Part shown: one piece after another, positions 20,929-33,590 of the stretch
Layout of the letters: each line of letters begins with the position of its first letter
How positions within the stretch are numbered: position 1 is the first letter of the stretch
Source of the DNA: Prochlorococcus sp. AG-402-I20
GTDB taxonomy: Bacteria; Cyanobacteriota; Cyanobacteriia; PCC-6307; Cyanobiaceae
Length of the DNA: 64,000 nt
Direction: 5' to 3'
Assembly (NCBI GenBank): GCA_003216975.1
Contig: QCHY01000003.1
Location: forward strand, 96,908-160,907
Translations under genes and position numbers: made by a program
Notes under the pieces: model-generated
Told to the model about the DNA's origin: nothing
Database searches by the model: none
What the model saw: the letters and a program-made list of their open reading frames with translations, nothing else

Positions 20929-23340
20929 ATGACTTTTTTTTCCGACAATAATGATTTTGATCAACTAATCAATTCGTCAAAATTTTCTATTGAATATGAT
21001 TTGTTACCGTCGCTCAAGCAAGAAGGATTAAAAAAGAGTGATTATGTAGAAATTTGTAGAAGACTTAATCGAGCGCCTAATAGAAATGAACTTGGAATGT
21101 TTGGAGTTATGTGGTCTGAACATTGTTGTTATCGAAATTCTCGACCTTTGTTAAAAAATTTCCCTACAACAGGTCCTCGAATTCTTGTTGGTCCAGGAGA
21201 AAACGCAGGAGTAGTAGACATTGGATTAGGTCAACGATTGGTTTTTAAAATCGAGAGTCATAATCATCCATCTGCTGTAGAGCCTTTTCAAGGAGCAGCG
21301 ACTGGTGTAGGTGGAATATTGAGAGATATTTTTACAATGGGAGCTAGACCAATAGCTTTATTAAATGCCTTAAGATTTGGACCATTAGATGATGAAAATA
21401 ATATTAGTTTATTGGAAGGTGTTGTTGCAGGGATTGCACACTATGGAAATTGTGTAGGTGTTCCGACAGTTGGAGGTGAAGTTGGATTTGATAGTAGTTA
21501 TTCAGGTAATCCTTTAGTTAATGCAATGGCTTTGGGTTTAATGGAGACTAAAGAAATAGTTTGTTCAGGAGCGAGTGGAATTGATTTTCCAGTTCTATAT
21601 GTAGGAAATACTACTGGTAGAGATGGAATGGGAGGAGCAAGTTTTGCTAGCTCTGAACTTTCAAAAACTTCAATAGATGATAGACCTGCTGTACAGGTCG
21701 GCGATCCTTTTCTTGAAAAAGGATTAATAGAGGCTTGTTTAGAGGCATTTAAAACGGGCGATGTCATTGCTGCGCAGGATATGGGAGCCGCAGGGTTGAC
21801 TTGCAGTTGCTCTGAAATGGCTTCAAAAGGTGACGTAGGAATTGAATTGAATCTTGATCAAGTTCCAGCAAGAGAAAAAGGAATGACTGCGTATGAATTT
21901 TTGTTGTCTGAATCACAAGAACGAATGTTATTCGTTGTGAAGCCTGGTTCAGAATTAGAGTTAAGACAATTATTTATGAAATGGGGATTATATGTAGAAG
22001 TTGTGGGAAAAGTTTTAAAAGAAAAAGTCGTTAGAGTGATACATAAAGGAGAAGTAGTAGCAAATTTACCAGCATCCGCACTTGCTGATGATACGCCTAT
22101 AGAGGATCATTTATTAATTAATAAAACGCCTGAATATTTAGAAGAACATTGGAAATGGACAGAAGATTTATTACCTAAAAATTTAAATAATGGAATTATT
22201 AACTTAAAAAATAATTCATTGATTAGCTGGAATGATGTTTTACTAGAATTGTTAAGTTCACCTTCTATAGCTTCAAAAAATTGGATATATAAACAATATG
22301 ATTATCAAGTACAATCAAATACAGTTGTCTTTCCTGGGGAAGCTGATGCAGCTGTGATTAGAATTCGTTCTCAAAATGACTTTATAAATAAATCAGTTAA
22401 AGATAGAGGAATAGCATCTGTTGTCGATTGCAATGATAGATGGGTTTATTTAGACCCTCTACGAGGAAGTATGTCTGCTGTTGCAGAGGCTGCAAGGAAC
22501 TTAAGTTGTGTAGGTGCTGAACCTATAGCAATTACCAATAATTTGAATTTTTCCTCTCCCGATAAATCCGTAGGTTTTTGGCAATTATCTATGTCATGTG
22601 AAGGGATAACTAATGCTTGTAAAGTGTTAAATACTCCAGTTACGGGAGGAAATGTGTCCTTATATAATGATACAAAATTGTCAAATAATACCGTTTTACC
22701 AATACATCCAACGCCAGTAATTGGTATGGTTGGATTAATAGAAGATATAAATAAAGTTTGTAAAAAATCTTGGTTTAATCCCGGAGATCAAATATGGATG
22801 ATTGGAATACCTCTAGAAATTAATAATAAAAAAGATAAAAGAATTTCACTTTCAGCTTCTTCTTTTTTAGAGTATATTCATGGAATAAAAACTGGAAGAC
22901 CGCCTGAAATAGATTTATTTTTAGAAAAACAAGTACATTCCTTTTTAAGGAATATAATAAAAAAATCTATTATTAACTCAGCTCATGATTTAGGTGATGG
23001 GGGGTTAGCCGTGGCCTTAGCTGAGTGTTGTATTTCTTCTGGATTTGGTGCAAATATTATTCTTCCTTCAAGCCAATCAAGATTAGATCGACTCCTTTTC
23101 GCTGAGGGAGGAGCAAGAGTTTTAGTTAGTTGTTCAGATGATCAAAGTTTAGAATTAAAAGAATATTATAAAAATTTTTCATTAGAAGAATCAAATACTT
23201 TTTCAATTAGTCATTTAGGTACTGTAAGTAAACAAAAAAAATTATCAATATATCAATTTGATAATATAATAATAGATGTTAATATTTTAGATTTGAAAGA
23301 GATATATAAAAATTCTATACATAAAAAAATAACTAAATAA
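20929..23340 (+). CDS. purL: Phosphoribosylformylglycinamidine synthase II
   Basis: [39 protein letters not shown]. Confidence 0.96.
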   Translation: MTFFSDNNDFDQLINSSKFSIEYDLLPSLKQEGLKKSDYVEICRRLNRAPNRNELGMFGVMWSEHCCYRNSRPLLKNFPTTGPRILVGPGENAGVVDIGLGQRLVFKIESHNHPSAVEPFQGAATGVGGILRDIFTMGARPIALLNALRFGPLDDENNISLLEGVVAGIAHYGNCVGVPTVGGEVGFDSSYSGNPLVNAMALGLMETKEIVCSGASGIDFPVLYVGNTTGRDGMGGASFASSELSKTSIDDRPAVQVGDPFLEKGLIEACLEAFKTGDVIAAQDMGAAGLTCSCSEMASKGDVGIELNLDQVPAREKGMTAYEFLLSESQERMLFVVKPGSELELRQLFMKWGLYVEVVGKVLKEKVVRVIHKGEVVANLPASALADDTPIEDHLLINKTPEYLEEHWKWTEDLLPKNLNNGIINLKNNSLISWNDVLLELLSSPSIASKNWIYKQYDYQVQSNTVVFPGEADAAVIRIRSQNDFINKSVKDRGIASVVDCNDRWVYLDPLRGSMSAVAEAARNLSCVGAEPIAITNNLNFSSPDKSVGFWQLSMSCEGITNACKVLNTPVTGGNVSLYNDTKLSNNTVLPIHPTPVIGMVGLIEDINKVCKKSWFNPGDQIWMIGIPLEINNKKDKRISLSASSFLEYIHGIKTGRPPEIDLFLEKQVHSFLRNIIKKSIINSAHDLGDGGLAVALAECCISSGFGANIILPSSQSRLDRLLFAEGGARVLVSCSDDQSLELKEYYKNFSLEESNTFSISHLGTVSKQKKLSIYQFDNIIIDVNILDLKEIYKNSIHKKITK

Positions 23341-23399
23341 AATCATCTATGATTTATAATTTTAAAATTAAATCTATTTTTTAACCTAGGAATATAATT

Positions 23400-24857
23400 A
23401 TGTGTGGAATTGTAGGAGTTGTCTCATCAGATCAATGTAATCAACAAATTTACGATAGTTTGTTATTACTGCAACATAGAGGCCAAGATTCCACTGGTAT
23501 AGCAACAATGGATGGTAGTGTTTTTCATATTAATAAATCTAAAGGGCAAGTAAGGGAAGCCTATAGAACTAGAGATATGAGAGCGTTAATAGGAAAGATT
23601 GGATTAGGACATGTAAGATATGCCACTAAAGGAGCAGCTCATCGAGAAGAAGAAGCACAACCTTTTTATGTCAATGCTCCCTACGGTATTATTCTCGTTC
23701 ATAATGGTAATTTAACTAATACGAGAGAATTAGAAAAAGAACTTTTTAAAGTTGATAGACGGCATACAAATACTTCAAGTGATACCGAAATGTTATTAAA
23801 TGTTTTGGCAACAGAACTAAATACATCAATTAAAGGAAAGGATATAAATCCAGACGATCTTTTTAATGCGGTTAAAACACTTCATTCAAGAGTCGAGGGA
23901 TCTTATGCTTCCATCGCTTTAATAGCTGGTCATGGTCTTTTAGCTTTTAGAGATCCTTTTGGGATACGCCCTCTGGTTATTGGTAAAAGAGTTAAAGATA
24001 ACAATAAACCTGAGTGGGTAATCGCGAGTGAATCATTAGTTATTGAAAATAATGATTATCAAATTGTGAGAGATGTCGATCCAGGAGAGGCTATTTTTAT
24101 TACTTCAGATGGAGATTTTTTCTCGAAACAATGTTCAAATAATCCTCAATTATTTCCTTGTTCTTTTGAATATGTTTATTTAGCTAGACCTGATTCAATA
24201 ATGAATGGTATTTCTGTTTATGAGTCAAGATTAAGAATGGGAGATTTATTAGCAGAAACGATAAAAAAACAAATTTCTCATGGAGATGTTGACGTAGTAA
24301 TGCCAATACCTGATTCTTCTAGACCTGCTGCTATGCAAGTAGCAAGACAGTTAGGTATTGAATATAGGGAGGGATTTTTTAAGAATCGTTATGTTGGTAG
24401 AACATTTATAATGCCAGGACAATCTTTAAGGAAACGTTCTGTTCGTCAAAAGTTAAATGCAATGAGTACTGAATTTAAAAATAAAAATGTGTTGATAGTA
24501 GATGATTCTGTTGTTCGAGGAACAACCTCTCAGCAAATAGTTCAAATGGCAAGAAGTGCAGGGGCTAATAAAGTTACTTTTACATCAGCTGCTCCACCCA
24601 TTAGATATCCCCATGTTTATGGAATTAATATGCCTAGCAAGTATGAATTGATTGCTTATAATAGAAATATAAAACAAATAGAAGAAAATTTATTAATCGA
24701 TAAAATGATTTATCAAGAAGTAAAAGACCTTACTAAAGCTATTACTAAAGATTCTAAGATTAAGGAATTAGATTTATCTTGTTTTACAGGAAAATATGTT
24801 ACAGGAACAGTTACTGATGAGTATTTAAATTGGGTTGAGCAAACGTCCTTATCTTAA
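23400..24857 (+). CDS. purF: Amidophosphoribosyltransferase
   Basis: [11 protein letters not shown]...[34 protein letters not shown]. Confidence 0.97.
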   Translation: MCGIVGVVSSDQCNQQIYDSLLLLQHRGQDSTGIATMDGSVFHINKSKGQVREAYRTRDMRALIGKIGLGHVRYATKGAAHREEEAQPFYVNAPYGIILVHNGNLTNTRELEKELFKVDRRHTNTSSDTEMLLNVLATELNTSIKGKDINPDDLFNAVKTLHSRVEGSYASIALIAGHGLLAFRDPFGIRPLVIGKRVKDNNKPEWVIASESLVIENNDYQIVRDVDPGEAIFITSDGDFFSKQCSNNPQLFPCSFEYVYLARPDSIMNGISVYESRLRMGDLLAETIKKQISHGDVDVVMPIPDSSRPAAMQVARQLGIEYREGFFKNRYVGRTFIMPGQSLRKRSVRQKLNAMSTEFKNKNVLIVDDSVVRGTTSQQIVQMARSAGANKVTFTSAAPPIRYPHVYGINMPSKYELIAYNRNIKQIEENLLIDKMIYQEVKDLTKAITKDSKIKELDLSCFTGKYVTGTVTDEYLNWVEQTSLS

Positions 24858-27337
24858 TCTTTTTCTGGTATTATCATTGTAAAAGTAGATTTGATAATTT
24901 CGTTATCTTCTAATTCTACATTTAATAATTTTTCTTTTTTATATAAACTATTATCAATTTGATTTGTTTCTATTTTTTTATATTTATCTTTATCAGTTTT
25001 TATATAAACATTTTTATTATTTAAAAAACAATTAATCACTCTATTTTTTGATTTTTTATTATCTTTAAAAGTAATTCCCATTGTACCCAACTCACCTTTT
25101 TTCGATGTTTTTATTTCTTTAGTATTATGCTTTATAAAAAAACCTTTATTAGTTATTAAAACTAGGTCTTTCACTTCTTTATCTTGAACATTTAAAGCAC
25201 CAATGATATTTTCACCTGGTAATACTTTCATTATACTGGTTCCCTGAGCTAATTTTCCCATACATGGGAAGATCTTTTCTGTGATTTTTATTTTAATAAT
25301 TCTGCCTATATCGCTTACTGTGTATAGATAACTATTCTCTTTACAAAGAAGGCAAGACTTAAGTTCAATTCCTTCTTTTAATTTTAAAATTGTTGTTGAT
25401 CTATTAGAAATATCTGTAATTTCACTGATTAAAATTCTTTTAAATTTTCCATCACTACTTAATACTCCTAAACTAATATCTTTTGTTTCAGGTAATGGAA
25501 TAAGGTTAATTATTTGATCTTTTTCTAACCCTGCTGGTAAAAACTGGCCTAGGGGTCCAGGCTTCTGTCCTGCAAATTCCCATTTAAGAAGACCTATTTT
25601 ACCAAATTTAGTGATAGCTAATATTTTTGGTTCATTTTTAATTGGCCATATTAGTTTTGAAGGCAGAATATCTTTTCTTTCGTGGTTACTATCTTTCAAT
25701 TTTAACTTTTTTATTGTTATTGAAGGAATTATCTTTATTTCATTATTTGCTTGAATAATAATTTCAGAATCTATTGATAATTCCTTTAGAGCATTTATTC
25801 TTTGTAGTTCTTTATTAGGTCTTTGATTTGCTATTCTTTCAGCAATTAACGCATCTCCACCTGCAATTAATTTTGTTCTTCTCTTACTACCAAATCTTTT
25901 TTTCAAATCTTTAAGTTCTTTAATCATTACTGACATTAAGTGTTCTCTATTGTTAATAATTAATTCCAGCTGATCTCTTTTGTTTTTTAAATCTTTTATT
26001 TCATTTTTTAATGAATTTTTTTCAAGGCTTGTTATTTTTTTTAAAGGCATACTTAAAATCCCGTCAGCTTGTCTTTCATTTATTTTTAAGCTATTAATTA
26101 AAGTATTTTTTGCTTCAGCTGTATCTTTTGATTTTTCAATTAAATTGATTATTTCTCTGAGATTATTTATAGCTTCGATAAGAGCCTCAACTATTTCTTG
26201 TCTATTTTTTATATTATTTAATAAATAATTGCTTCTAAGTAAAATAGTATTTTCTCGAAATTCTAGAAAATTATCTAGTAATTGCCTTAATGTAAGTTGG
26301 ATTGGCTGACCATTAACTAATGCAAGTAAAATTGCTCCAAAATTACTTTGTAATGAGGTTTTTTGATATAAATAGTCAAGAATTTTTTGTGGGTCAGAGT
26401 CCCTCTTGATTTCCACAAGAATTCTCATTCCATCTCGATCACTTTCATCTCTTATATCAGCTATTCCAGAAACTTTTCCATTGTTTACAAGATCTGCTAA
26501 TTTCTCAATCCAACTAGCTTTGTTTAATTGATAAGGTAATTCAGTAATAATAATTCCACTTCTTTTATGTTTACCTTTTCCTGGATGAATTTCTTCAATA
26601 TGAGCTATTCCTCTCATTGTTATGCTTCCTCTACCTTTTGTGTAAGTTTCTTTTATTCCATTGCTAATTAAGATTTCTCCCCCTGTTGGAAAGTCGGGAC
26701 CAGGTATTAGCTTTAATAATTTTTCTTCGTCTAAGGAGGGTTTTTTTATTATTGCTATTAAAGCCTCTACTACTTCGTTTAAGTTATGAGGAGGAATGCT
26801 TGTTGCCATTCCAACAGCAATACCCGCACTACCATTTAAAAGGAGGAAAGGTAGTTGAGCTGGTAAAACATCTGGTTCTTGCTGTGAACCATCAAAATTT
26901 GGAGAGAAATCAACAGTCTCTTGATCTATTTCACTTAAAATTGCGACATTAGATATTGGTGCTAATCGAGTTTCTGTATATCTCATTGCAGCTGGGGGAT
27001 CATCATCAATAGATCCAAAGTTTCCATGACCATCAAGAATTGGGTATCTGGAACTAAAAATTTGAACTTGTCTTACAAGCGCGTCATAAACAGCTTGATC
27101 TCCATGGGGATGGTATTTACCAAGAACATCTCCCACAACACGTGCACATTTTCTATAAGGTCTGTCGGGTGTAAGTCCTAATTCGTGCATTGCAAAAAGA
27201 ATTCTTCTTTGCACTGGTTTCAATCCATCTCTTGCATCTGGCAATGCTCTTCCAACGATTACGCTCATCGCGTATTCGAGATAAGAACGCTGCATTTCTT
27301 GGTGCAACGATATAGGTTTCAGGCGTTCCTTGGCCAT
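24854..27337 (-). CDS. Type II topoisomerase A subunit (GyrA/ParC-like)
   Basis: [42 protein letters not shown] catalytic-Tyr region. Confidence 0.93.
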   Translation of the reverse strand: MAKERLKPISLHQEMQRSYLEYAMSVIVGRALPDARDGLKPVQRRILFAMHELGLTPDRPYRKCARVVGDVLGKYHPHGDQAVYDALVRQVQIFSSRYPILDGHGNFGSIDDDPPAAMRYTETRLAPISNVAILSEIDQETVDFSPNFDGSQQEPDVLPAQLPFLLLNGSAGIAVGMATSIPPHNLNEVVEALIAIIKKPSLDEEKLLKLIPGPDFPTGGEILISNGIKETYTKGRGSITMRGIAHIEEIHPGKGKHKRSGIIITELPYQLNKASWIEKLADLVNNGKVSGIADIRDESDRDGMRILVEIKRDSDPQKILDYLYQKTSLQSNFGAILLALVNGQPIQLTLRQLLDNFLEFRENTILLRSNYLLNNIKNRQEIVEALIEAINNLREIINLIEKSKDTAEAKNTLINSLKINERQADGILSMPLKKITSLEKNSLKNEIKDLKNKRDQLELIINNREHLMSVMIKELKDLKKRFGSKRRTKLIAGGDALIAERIANQRPNKELQRINALKELSIDSEIIIQANNEIKIIPSITIKKLKLKDSNHERKDILPSKLIWPIKNEPKILAITKFGKIGLLKWEFAGQKPGPLGQFLPAGLEKDQIINLIPLPETKDISLGVLSSDGKFKRILISEITDISNRSTTILKLKEGIELKSCLLCKENSYLYTVSDIGRIIKIKITEKIFPCMGKLAQGTSIMKVLPGENIIGALNVQDKEVKDLVLITNKGFFIKHNTKEIKTSKKGELGTMGITFKDNKKSKNRVINCFLNNKNVYIKTDKDKYKKIETNQIDNSLYKKEKLLNVELEDNEIIKSTFTMIIPEKD

Positions 27338-27419
27338 CTTTGAGTTTTAAGAGGCCTAAATTTCTTTATTTAGGCTACTAACTATTTTGTTAAAAACCAG
27401 TTTTTTGTTAAACATTAAT

Positions 27420-28292
27420 TTATTTATTTTTTTCTTTTGCGTTTCTAACTACTTTATCCATTTCTGTTGTTTGAAACAAAAGTTGTGCTGATTTTTGTAA
27501 TTTCTTACCCCACAATTGTTTTGATTGATAGTCTTTTGAAACATATTGAGGATTAGAATTTAACGCATTTTTAGCTAAGTTTAATGATTCAAGAGATTTA
27601 TTATTTGAGACATATAATGCTACTGCAAGAGCTAGCATTGGTTCAGCATTATTACTAATTTCAAGTGCTGATTTAAATTTTGATATAGCTTCTTTTGGTT
27701 TATCTAATTCATATAAAACAAGACCTTCATTATTGATAGATTGCCAAAATTTTGAATTAATTTTTGAAGATTTTTTAAATGCAACTAGTGCAGATTTATA
27801 ATTATTTAACATTATTTCAGCGTTCCCTAGTTGAAAATAACCTCTCTCATCATTTTTATTAACTAATAAACCTTTTTTTATAAAAATCTTTGCTTCTTTA
27901 GGATTATTTAAATCCATATATATTGAGGCTATTTGAAAATATATATCCTTATCATTTGGTTTTAATTTGATCGCTTCATTTAAAGATGATAATGCTTGAT
28001 ATTTTTTATTTGATCTAATCTGTGCTTCTGCCAGACTTATCCATATGTCTTTTTCTTTAGGATTTAATTTTATTGCTAGTTTTAAAAGTTTAATTGCTTC
28101 CTCATTTTGACCAAATTGAATAAGCTGTATAGCTGTTTTTCCAATTTGTATTGAAGTAGATTTTAACTCTTGTTGACTTGGTTCATTAATTGTTGGAACT
28201 AAAGAGTTTGATGATTTATTTATAAGAAAAAATTCTAATATACATAGATAAAGTATCAATTGATAAATTTTTAAAATTTTTCTTGCATTCAT
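27420..28292 (-). CDS. TPR repeat protein with N-terminal signal/anchor
   Basis: Multiple TPR-like repeats (AIKLNPKEKDIWISLAEAQIRSNKKYQALSSLNEAIKLKPNDKDIYFQIASIYMDL). Confidence 0.85.
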   Translation of the reverse strand: MNARKILKIYQLILYLCILEFFLINKSSNSLVPTINEPSQQELKSTSIQIGKTAIQLIQFGQNEEAIKLLKLAIKLNPKEKDIWISLAEAQIRSNKKYQALSSLNEAIKLKPNDKDIYFQIASIYMDLNNPKEAKIFIKKGLLVNKNDERGYFQLGNAEIMLNNYKSALVAFKKSSKINSKFWQSINNEGLVLYELDKPKEAISKFKSALEISNNAEPMLALAVALYVSNNKSLESLNLAKNALNSNPQYVSKDYQSKQLWGKKLQKSAQLLFQTTEMDKVVRNAKEKNK

Positions 28293-29236
28293 TATTTATT
28301 AGTTGATATTGAATTTATATTTCTACGCCACATCCATGGCTTAATTCGTTTTAATGCTGAATTATTTAAAGTTTCTTTCCATTTTGAATCACTCCAAGAT
28401 AAAGCATCTTTTTTGGTCATGTTTACTATCCATTCAGATATCTGAAGATCGGGTTCTGTTGTAATTGGAATATTTCTTTGATTCCATGGACATACATCTT
28501 GACAGATATCACAACCAGCAATCCAATTACCCATTTTATTAATAATATTTTGTGGTAATTCTTGCTCTCTGTTTTCTAAAGTGTGATAAGCCAAACATTT
28601 GTTTGAGTTGACAATAAATGGTTCTTCTATTGCTTTAGTTGGACAGGCTTCAATACATTTTTCACACTCACCACATATAGATTGAGAAGGTTTATCTGCT
28701 TTCAAAACTTCAGTTGATAAAAGATGACCTAAAAACATCCACGACCCGATTTTTGAGTTAATTATATTGCTATTTTTCCCTATCCATCCAATTCCAGCTT
28801 CTTCGGCCCATGCTTTGTCCAAAAATGCACTTGTATCGACACATATCTTCCATTTAGAGTTTGGCCTTTCTTTTTTTAAAAAATTCGCAATTTTTTTTAA
28901 TTTTCTTTCAATAACCTTGTGATAATCCTTTCCCCATCCATATCTTGCTATTGATATGTCTTTAGGGGCGCTGTCGGTCTCTACATAGTAATTAAGTCCA
29001 ACGGCAAGAACACTTTGTACGCCAGGAAGCATGTTCTCTATTTTTTTTCTTCTTGGACTTTTCATCCATTCCATTTTTGCTTGATGTCCAGCTTCTAGCC
29101 ATCTTTCTAACGAAGCGGTTCGAAGCTTGATTCTTGAAGATCCTGGAACATTTGCAATTCCTACTGCATTAAATCCTTCCTCGAAAGCTTTTTCTTTGAT
29201 TTTTCTTGTTAGATCAATTGATTTTTTCAAGTTCAT
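28292..29236 (-). CDS. queG: Epoxyqueuosine reductase
   Basis: CGECEKCIEACPTKAI and CDICQDVCPWNQ 4Fe-4S motifs in the QueG context. Confidence 0.93.
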   Translation of the reverse strand: MNLKKSIDLTRKIKEKAFEEGFNAVGIANVPGSSRIKLRTASLERWLEAGHQAKMEWMKSPRRKKIENMLPGVQSVLAVGLNYYVETDSAPKDISIARYGWGKDYHKVIERKLKKIANFLKKERPNSKWKICVDTSAFLDKAWAEEAGIGWIGKNSNIINSKIGSWMFLGHLLSTEVLKADKPSQSICGECEKCIEACPTKAIEEPFIVNSNKCLAYHTLENREQELPQNIINKMGNWIAGCDICQDVCPWNQRNIPITTEPDLQISEWIVNMTKKDALSWSDSKWKETLNNSALKRIKPWMWRRNINSISTNK

Positions 29237-29419
29237 AGGCAGATTTTCATGAATAGTTTTTTACTTTGAATTAAAAGGTTTTTTCCAGTCAATTTCGACT
29301 GTATTTTGCTATCAAATACTTTCTTTAATGTTTTATTTCTATTAATACCTTAAATTATTTAATTAATGCACTGAATTTGGTTAGATTGTATATATACACA
29401 CTTTTCGGACTCTCTTTAT

Positions 29420-30145
29420 TTGGTGCAGTCCTCTCCTAAGGAAGATCTGACTCTTGGCTCAAGGCTTCAGCAGGATCTTAAAAATGACCTAATTGCTGGT
29501 CTTTTGGTGGTTATTCCCTTAGCTACCACTATCTGGCTGTCTACAATTGTCAGTCGCTTTGTGCTGGCAATATTAACGTCAATACCAAAACAATTAAACC
29601 CCTTTATTACTCTTAACCCTTTATTGCAAGATCTAATTAATCTTGCGTTGGGTTTAACAGTTCCACTTCTAGGAATTTTGTTGATAGGTCTAATGGCCAG
29701 AAATTTTGTAGGAAGATGGTTGCTTGAGTTCGGGGAAGGAACTCTCTCTCGCATACCTCTTGCGGGATCAGTTTATAAAACTCTTAAGCAACTTTTAGAA
29801 ACTTTTCTGAGAGATAACTCAACCAGATTTCGCCGAGTTGTGCTAGTTGAATATCCTCGTGAAGGCTTATTTAGTGTTGGTTTTGTTACTGGTATTGTGG
29901 GCCCTTCTCTACAAACTGAACCAGATAAACCTTTATTAAGTGTTTTTATACCTACAGCACCGAATCCCACAACTGGTTGGTATACCTTAGTGCCAGAGGG
30001 TTCTGTTAAAGATCTAGATATATCTGTTGAAGATGCATTTAGAACAATTATTTCTGCGGGAATTGTAAATCCTGACGATCGAAATAACTCTACAAACACT
30101 TCTTTTTCTAGTTTATTTTCTCAGTTAAGAGCCTCATCTTCGTAA
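29420..30145 (+). CDS. DUF502 family membrane protein
   Basis: LIAGLLVVIPLATTIWLS, RIPLAGSVYKTLKQLLET, VFIPTAPNPTTGWY. Start TTG 29420 or GTG 29423. Confidence 0.85.
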   Translation: MVQSSPKEDLTLGSRLQQDLKNDLIAGLLVVIPLATTIWLSTIVSRFVLAILTSIPKQLNPFITLNPLLQDLINLALGLTVPLLGILLIGLMARNFVGRWLLEFGEGTLSRIPLAGSVYKTLKQLLETFLRDNSTRFRRVVLVEYPREGLFSVGFVTGIVGPSLQTEPDKPLLSVFIPTAPNPTTGWYTLVPEGSVKDLDISVEDAFRTIISAGIVNPDDRNNSTNTSFSSLFSQLRASSS

Positions 30146-30164
30146 AGCATTTTTAGTTATAGTT

Positions 30165-30791
30165 ATGCAATTAAAATCAATTTCGAGAGAATTAGCTCTT
30201 TTACTTTTAGGACAAGTTAAAAAAAAAGATACAAATAAAGTTAATCTTGAAAGTTTACTTAGTAAGGCGATCGAATCTTTAACCCAACATTGGCGAGAGC
30301 AATTAGATTCATGTGCATCACAATTAGAAAAAGCCAATAAGGAATTATTGGATAGCGAATTTCAAGAAGATTTTGGAGTTTTAATAAAATCTCGTAATCA
30401 TTTAAAAACTTGCCTGATTGACTCAGAGAACATACTTAATTGCTTGTCTGAAAGTATTGAATTACCAAAACTACTAGGATTAGTTGATCAAAAGGAAATA
30501 CGAGATGAAGCTCTTAAGCGCGTGCATCTAGTTATTGAAAAGCAAGATAAGATTGATCAGAATCTTGATAGTGTGATGGAAGGTTGGCGTTTAAAAAGAT
30601 TACCAAGAATTGATAGAGATATTTTGAGACTAGCAATGGTTGATTTGATTGATTTTAATACTCCTACCGCTGTTACTTGCAATGAAGCTGTTAATCTAGC
30701 TAATCGTTATAGCGATGACCAAGGACGGAGAATGATTAATGGAGTTTTAAGGAAACTTCAAAATTCTACTTTGAAATTAAATTTAAAATGA
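30165..30791 (+). CDS. nusB: Transcription antitermination factor NusB
   Basis: RLPRIDRDILRLAMVDLIDFNTPTAVTCNEAVNLANRYSDDQGRRMINGVL. Confidence 0.93.
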   Translation: MQLKSISRELALLLLGQVKKKDTNKVNLESLLSKAIESLTQHWREQLDSCASQLEKANKELLDSEFQEDFGVLIKSRNHLKTCLIDSENILNCLSESIELPKLLGLVDQKEIRDEALKRVHLVIEKQDKIDQNLDSVMEGWRLKRLPRIDRDILRLAMVDLIDFNTPTAVTCNEAVNLANRYSDDQGRRMINGVLRKLQNSTLKLNLK

Positions 30792-32083
30792 CAGAAAAAT
30801 CTTATCAGGATGAAAAAAATCTCTCTAATATGAATCAAATTGAGAATTCTACATCCGGTGATGATGCCTCTTTAGATTGGGCAAAACAAGCTTACTTGCA
30901 ACTTAAACAAAAGCAAAAAGAGGAGAAAGAGTTACGTCAAAAAGAACTTGAAGAAAAAGACATACTTAATAATAAAAACAATATCAAAGAGAATTTGAAA
31001 TTAAATATTGAAGATGAAAAGAAACTTCAAGTTTTTCAAGATTCGAAAGTAGAAGACGAGCCTCAACTTGGCGATTTTGATGATACTTTTACATGGTCTG
31101 CTGAGATTTTAGCGGCACAAGGAAAAAAAATTGATCAATTTTCATTAGATGAAATTGATTGGTTGAGTAGATTAAAACAAGGTTTAGAAAAAACTCGTAA
31201 AGGCTTTGTTACTGAATTATTAGATCAATTAGGTGACGATCCACTTACACCCGAAGTTCTTGATGATTTAGAAACTCTTTTACTCAGATCAGATGCTGGG
31301 GTTTCTGCTACTGATCAAATTTTGGATTCTTTAAGAAGTAAGTTAAATGAGGAAGTTGTTGAAGCTTCTGAAGGTTTGCGTTTTTTAAAAGAACAATTAG
31401 TGAATATTTTAGAAAAGCCAATAAAGGAAAGTGGCGTTGATTTACTTTCTCCAAAAAAAGGTTGCTTAAATATTTGGATGTTAGTAGGTGTTAACGGAGT
31501 GGGTAAAACAACGACCCTAGGTAAATTGGCAAGTGTTGCAAAAAGAAGTGGTTTTTCTGCAATGATTGCTGCTGCAGATACTTTTAGAGCTGCAGCTGTT
31601 CAACAAGTCAAGGTTTGGGGCAACAGGACAGGTGTGGAAGTTATCGCAAATGAATCTAAGAATGCTGACCCTGCATCAATAGTATTTGATGCTATTGGTG
31701 CAGGCAAATCAAAAAATATAGATTTATTGTTGGTAGATACTGCAGGAAGATTACAAACGAAAAATAATTTAATGGAGGAATTAAAAAAAATTAGAAAAAT
31801 TATTGATAAACTTGCTCCTCAAGCAAATGTCGAATCTTTGCTAGTCTTAGATTCTAGTCAAGGTCAAAACGGGCTAAGACAGGCTTTAGCCTTTGCTGAT
31901 TCAGCTGAATTAACAGGAGTTATACTTACAAAACTTGATGGATCTTCCCGAGGAGGTGTAGCTATGGCGGTTGCATCAGAGGCAAAACTTCCTGTTAGAT
32001 TTATCGGAGCTGGAGAGACAGTTAGGGACTTACGACCATTTAACAGCTTTGAATTTATTGAGGCACTTTTAGCTAATAGATGA
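30788..32083 (+). CDS. ftsY: Signal recognition particle receptor FtsY
   Basis: VGVNGVGKTTTLGKLA, DTFRAAAVQQVKVW, DTAGRLQ, TKLDGSSRGG. Overlaps nusB by 4 nt. Confidence 0.96.
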   Translation: MTEKSYQDEKNLSNMNQIENSTSGDDASLDWAKQAYLQLKQKQKEEKELRQKELEEKDILNNKNNIKENLKLNIEDEKKLQVFQDSKVEDEPQLGDFDDTFTWSAEILAAQGKKIDQFSLDEIDWLSRLKQGLEKTRKGFVTELLDQLGDDPLTPEVLDDLETLLLRSDAGVSATDQILDSLRSKLNEEVVEASEGLRFLKEQLVNILEKPIKESGVDLLSPKKGCLNIWMLVGVNGVGKTTTLGKLASVAKRSGFSAMIAAADTFRAAAVQQVKVWGNRTGVEVIANESKNADPASIVFDAIGAGKSKNIDLLLVDTAGRLQTKNNLMEELKKIRKIIDKLAPQANVESLLVLDSSQGQNGLRQALAFADSAELTGVILTKLDGSSRGGVAMAVASEAKLPVRFIGAGETVRDLRPFNSFEFIEALLANR

Positions 32084-32141
32084 TTTTTATAAAATTTTTT
32101 TATACGTTGCTATATTTTAATTTCTTTATTCTTGGAGAATA

Positions 32142-33542
32142 GTGAAAGAAAATTCTTCAATATCACAACAAGAATATTTAGATTCAGCTAACTCCTTATC
32201 AAGTGCTGCATCTAAGTCTTTAAAAGATTTGCTTCATAGTCTTTCTCAAGAACAAATTATCAACCAAGATTTGTTGCTTTCATTAAGCTTTTCTTTGCGA
32301 AGTTTTACTAATTTAAAGCGTTTTCTTGAACTTATTCCACTTCTCGTAACTCAATTATTAGGTGTTAAAGGCTCTTTATTAATCCCTTTTCAAGATAATG
32401 GAAGTCTTTGGCGTGAACAATTACAAATGGTTCCTACTGATGAAGATCATGAACTTTTTAGAAAATTATTTCTTTTAGAGGAGGGCAAGAAAATCGGTTT
32501 TGGAATGAAGGAAAAAAATATATTAATGTTAGATCATTTGGTTCAAAGACATTTTGAGTCTTCTAATGTAATTGCTACCTCAATAGTTTCTCGAGGAAGG
32601 CAACGAGGTCGATTGTATGCTTTTGACAAGAAAGAAATTGTTTTTGGTAGTAATATTCATCGAAAGCATATTCAAATAGTTGCTGATCTAACTGGAGTAG
32701 CAATAGAAAATGATGTCATATTTCAGGTAATTCGGAATCATGAAAAAGTTGATAGACAAATAAGTATTGGCGCTGAAATTCAATCACAATTATTACCTGA
32801 TCAATGCCCAATAATTGACGGTGTTGAATTAGCTGCTTGTTGTAGGCCTGCTTTTCAAGTAGGGGGTGATTATTACGATTTTATGCCTACACGTCCAGAT
32901 TTGACTGAAAGGGCAAAATCAAGTGGTCGCTGGGCTTTTGTGATTGGTGATGTTATGGGTAAAGGTGTTCCTGCTGGATTGTTGATGACTATGTTGCGAG
33001 GAATGCTAAGAGCAGAAGTTTTAACAGGTTTACCCCCTGATTCTATTTTGCATGACTTAAATCAATTAGCTCTCGAAGACTTGACTCAGTCTCATAGGTT
33101 TGTAACTTTGTTTTATTCTGACTATGATCCGCAATCAAGAAAATTACGTTTTGCTAATGCAGCTCATAATCCTCCTTTGCTATGGAGTGCAAAGTCAAGA
33201 TCAATAAATAGATTAGATGCTCCTGGTTTATTGATAGGTCTTCAACCTGAGGCTGAATATGGATGTGGAGAAATATTTCTTCAGCCTGGGGATGTTCTTC
33301 TTTACTATACAGATGGTGTTACCGAAGCACCTGGTATATCAGGAGAACGATTTGACGAAAATCGTTTGATAAGTTTTTTAGATAAATTCGCTAGAGAGGG
33401 TTTAGGCGCGAAACAAATATTACATAAACTTTTTGAGAGATTAGATGGTTTTGTTGGTGTGAGTGATCATCATCTTGAAGATGATGCTTCAATGGTGGTT
33501 TTAAAAGTTAATCAAGAATTAACTCTTCCTGCATTAACTTAG
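32142..33542 (+). CDS. PP2C-type (SpoIIE/RsbU-like) phosphatase with GAF-like region
   Basis: EIQSQLLPDQ, GDYYDFM, GDVMGKGVPAGLLMTMLRGMLRAE, YTDGVTEA. GTG start. Confidence 0.9.
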   Translation: MKENSSISQQEYLDSANSLSSAASKSLKDLLHSLSQEQIINQDLLLSLSFSLRSFTNLKRFLELIPLLVTQLLGVKGSLLIPFQDNGSLWREQLQMVPTDEDHELFRKLFLLEEGKKIGFGMKEKNILMLDHLVQRHFESSNVIATSIVSRGRQRGRLYAFDKKEIVFGSNIHRKHIQIVADLTGVAIENDVIFQVIRNHEKVDRQISIGAEIQSQLLPDQCPIIDGVELAACCRPAFQVGGDYYDFMPTRPDLTERAKSSGRWAFVIGDVMGKGVPAGLLMTMLRGMLRAEVLTGLPPDSILHDLNQLALEDLTQSHRFVTLFYSDYDPQSRKLRFANAAHNPPLLWSAKSRSINRLDAPGLLIGLQPEAEYGCGEIFLQPGDVLLYYTDGVTEAPGISGERFDENRLISFLDKFAREGLGAKQILHKLFERLDGFVGVSDHHLEDDASMVVLKVNQELTLPALT

Positions 33543-33590
33543 TAAAATGCCTGACAATTGTTAAGACTCTTGCTTTATTTATATTAGTAA

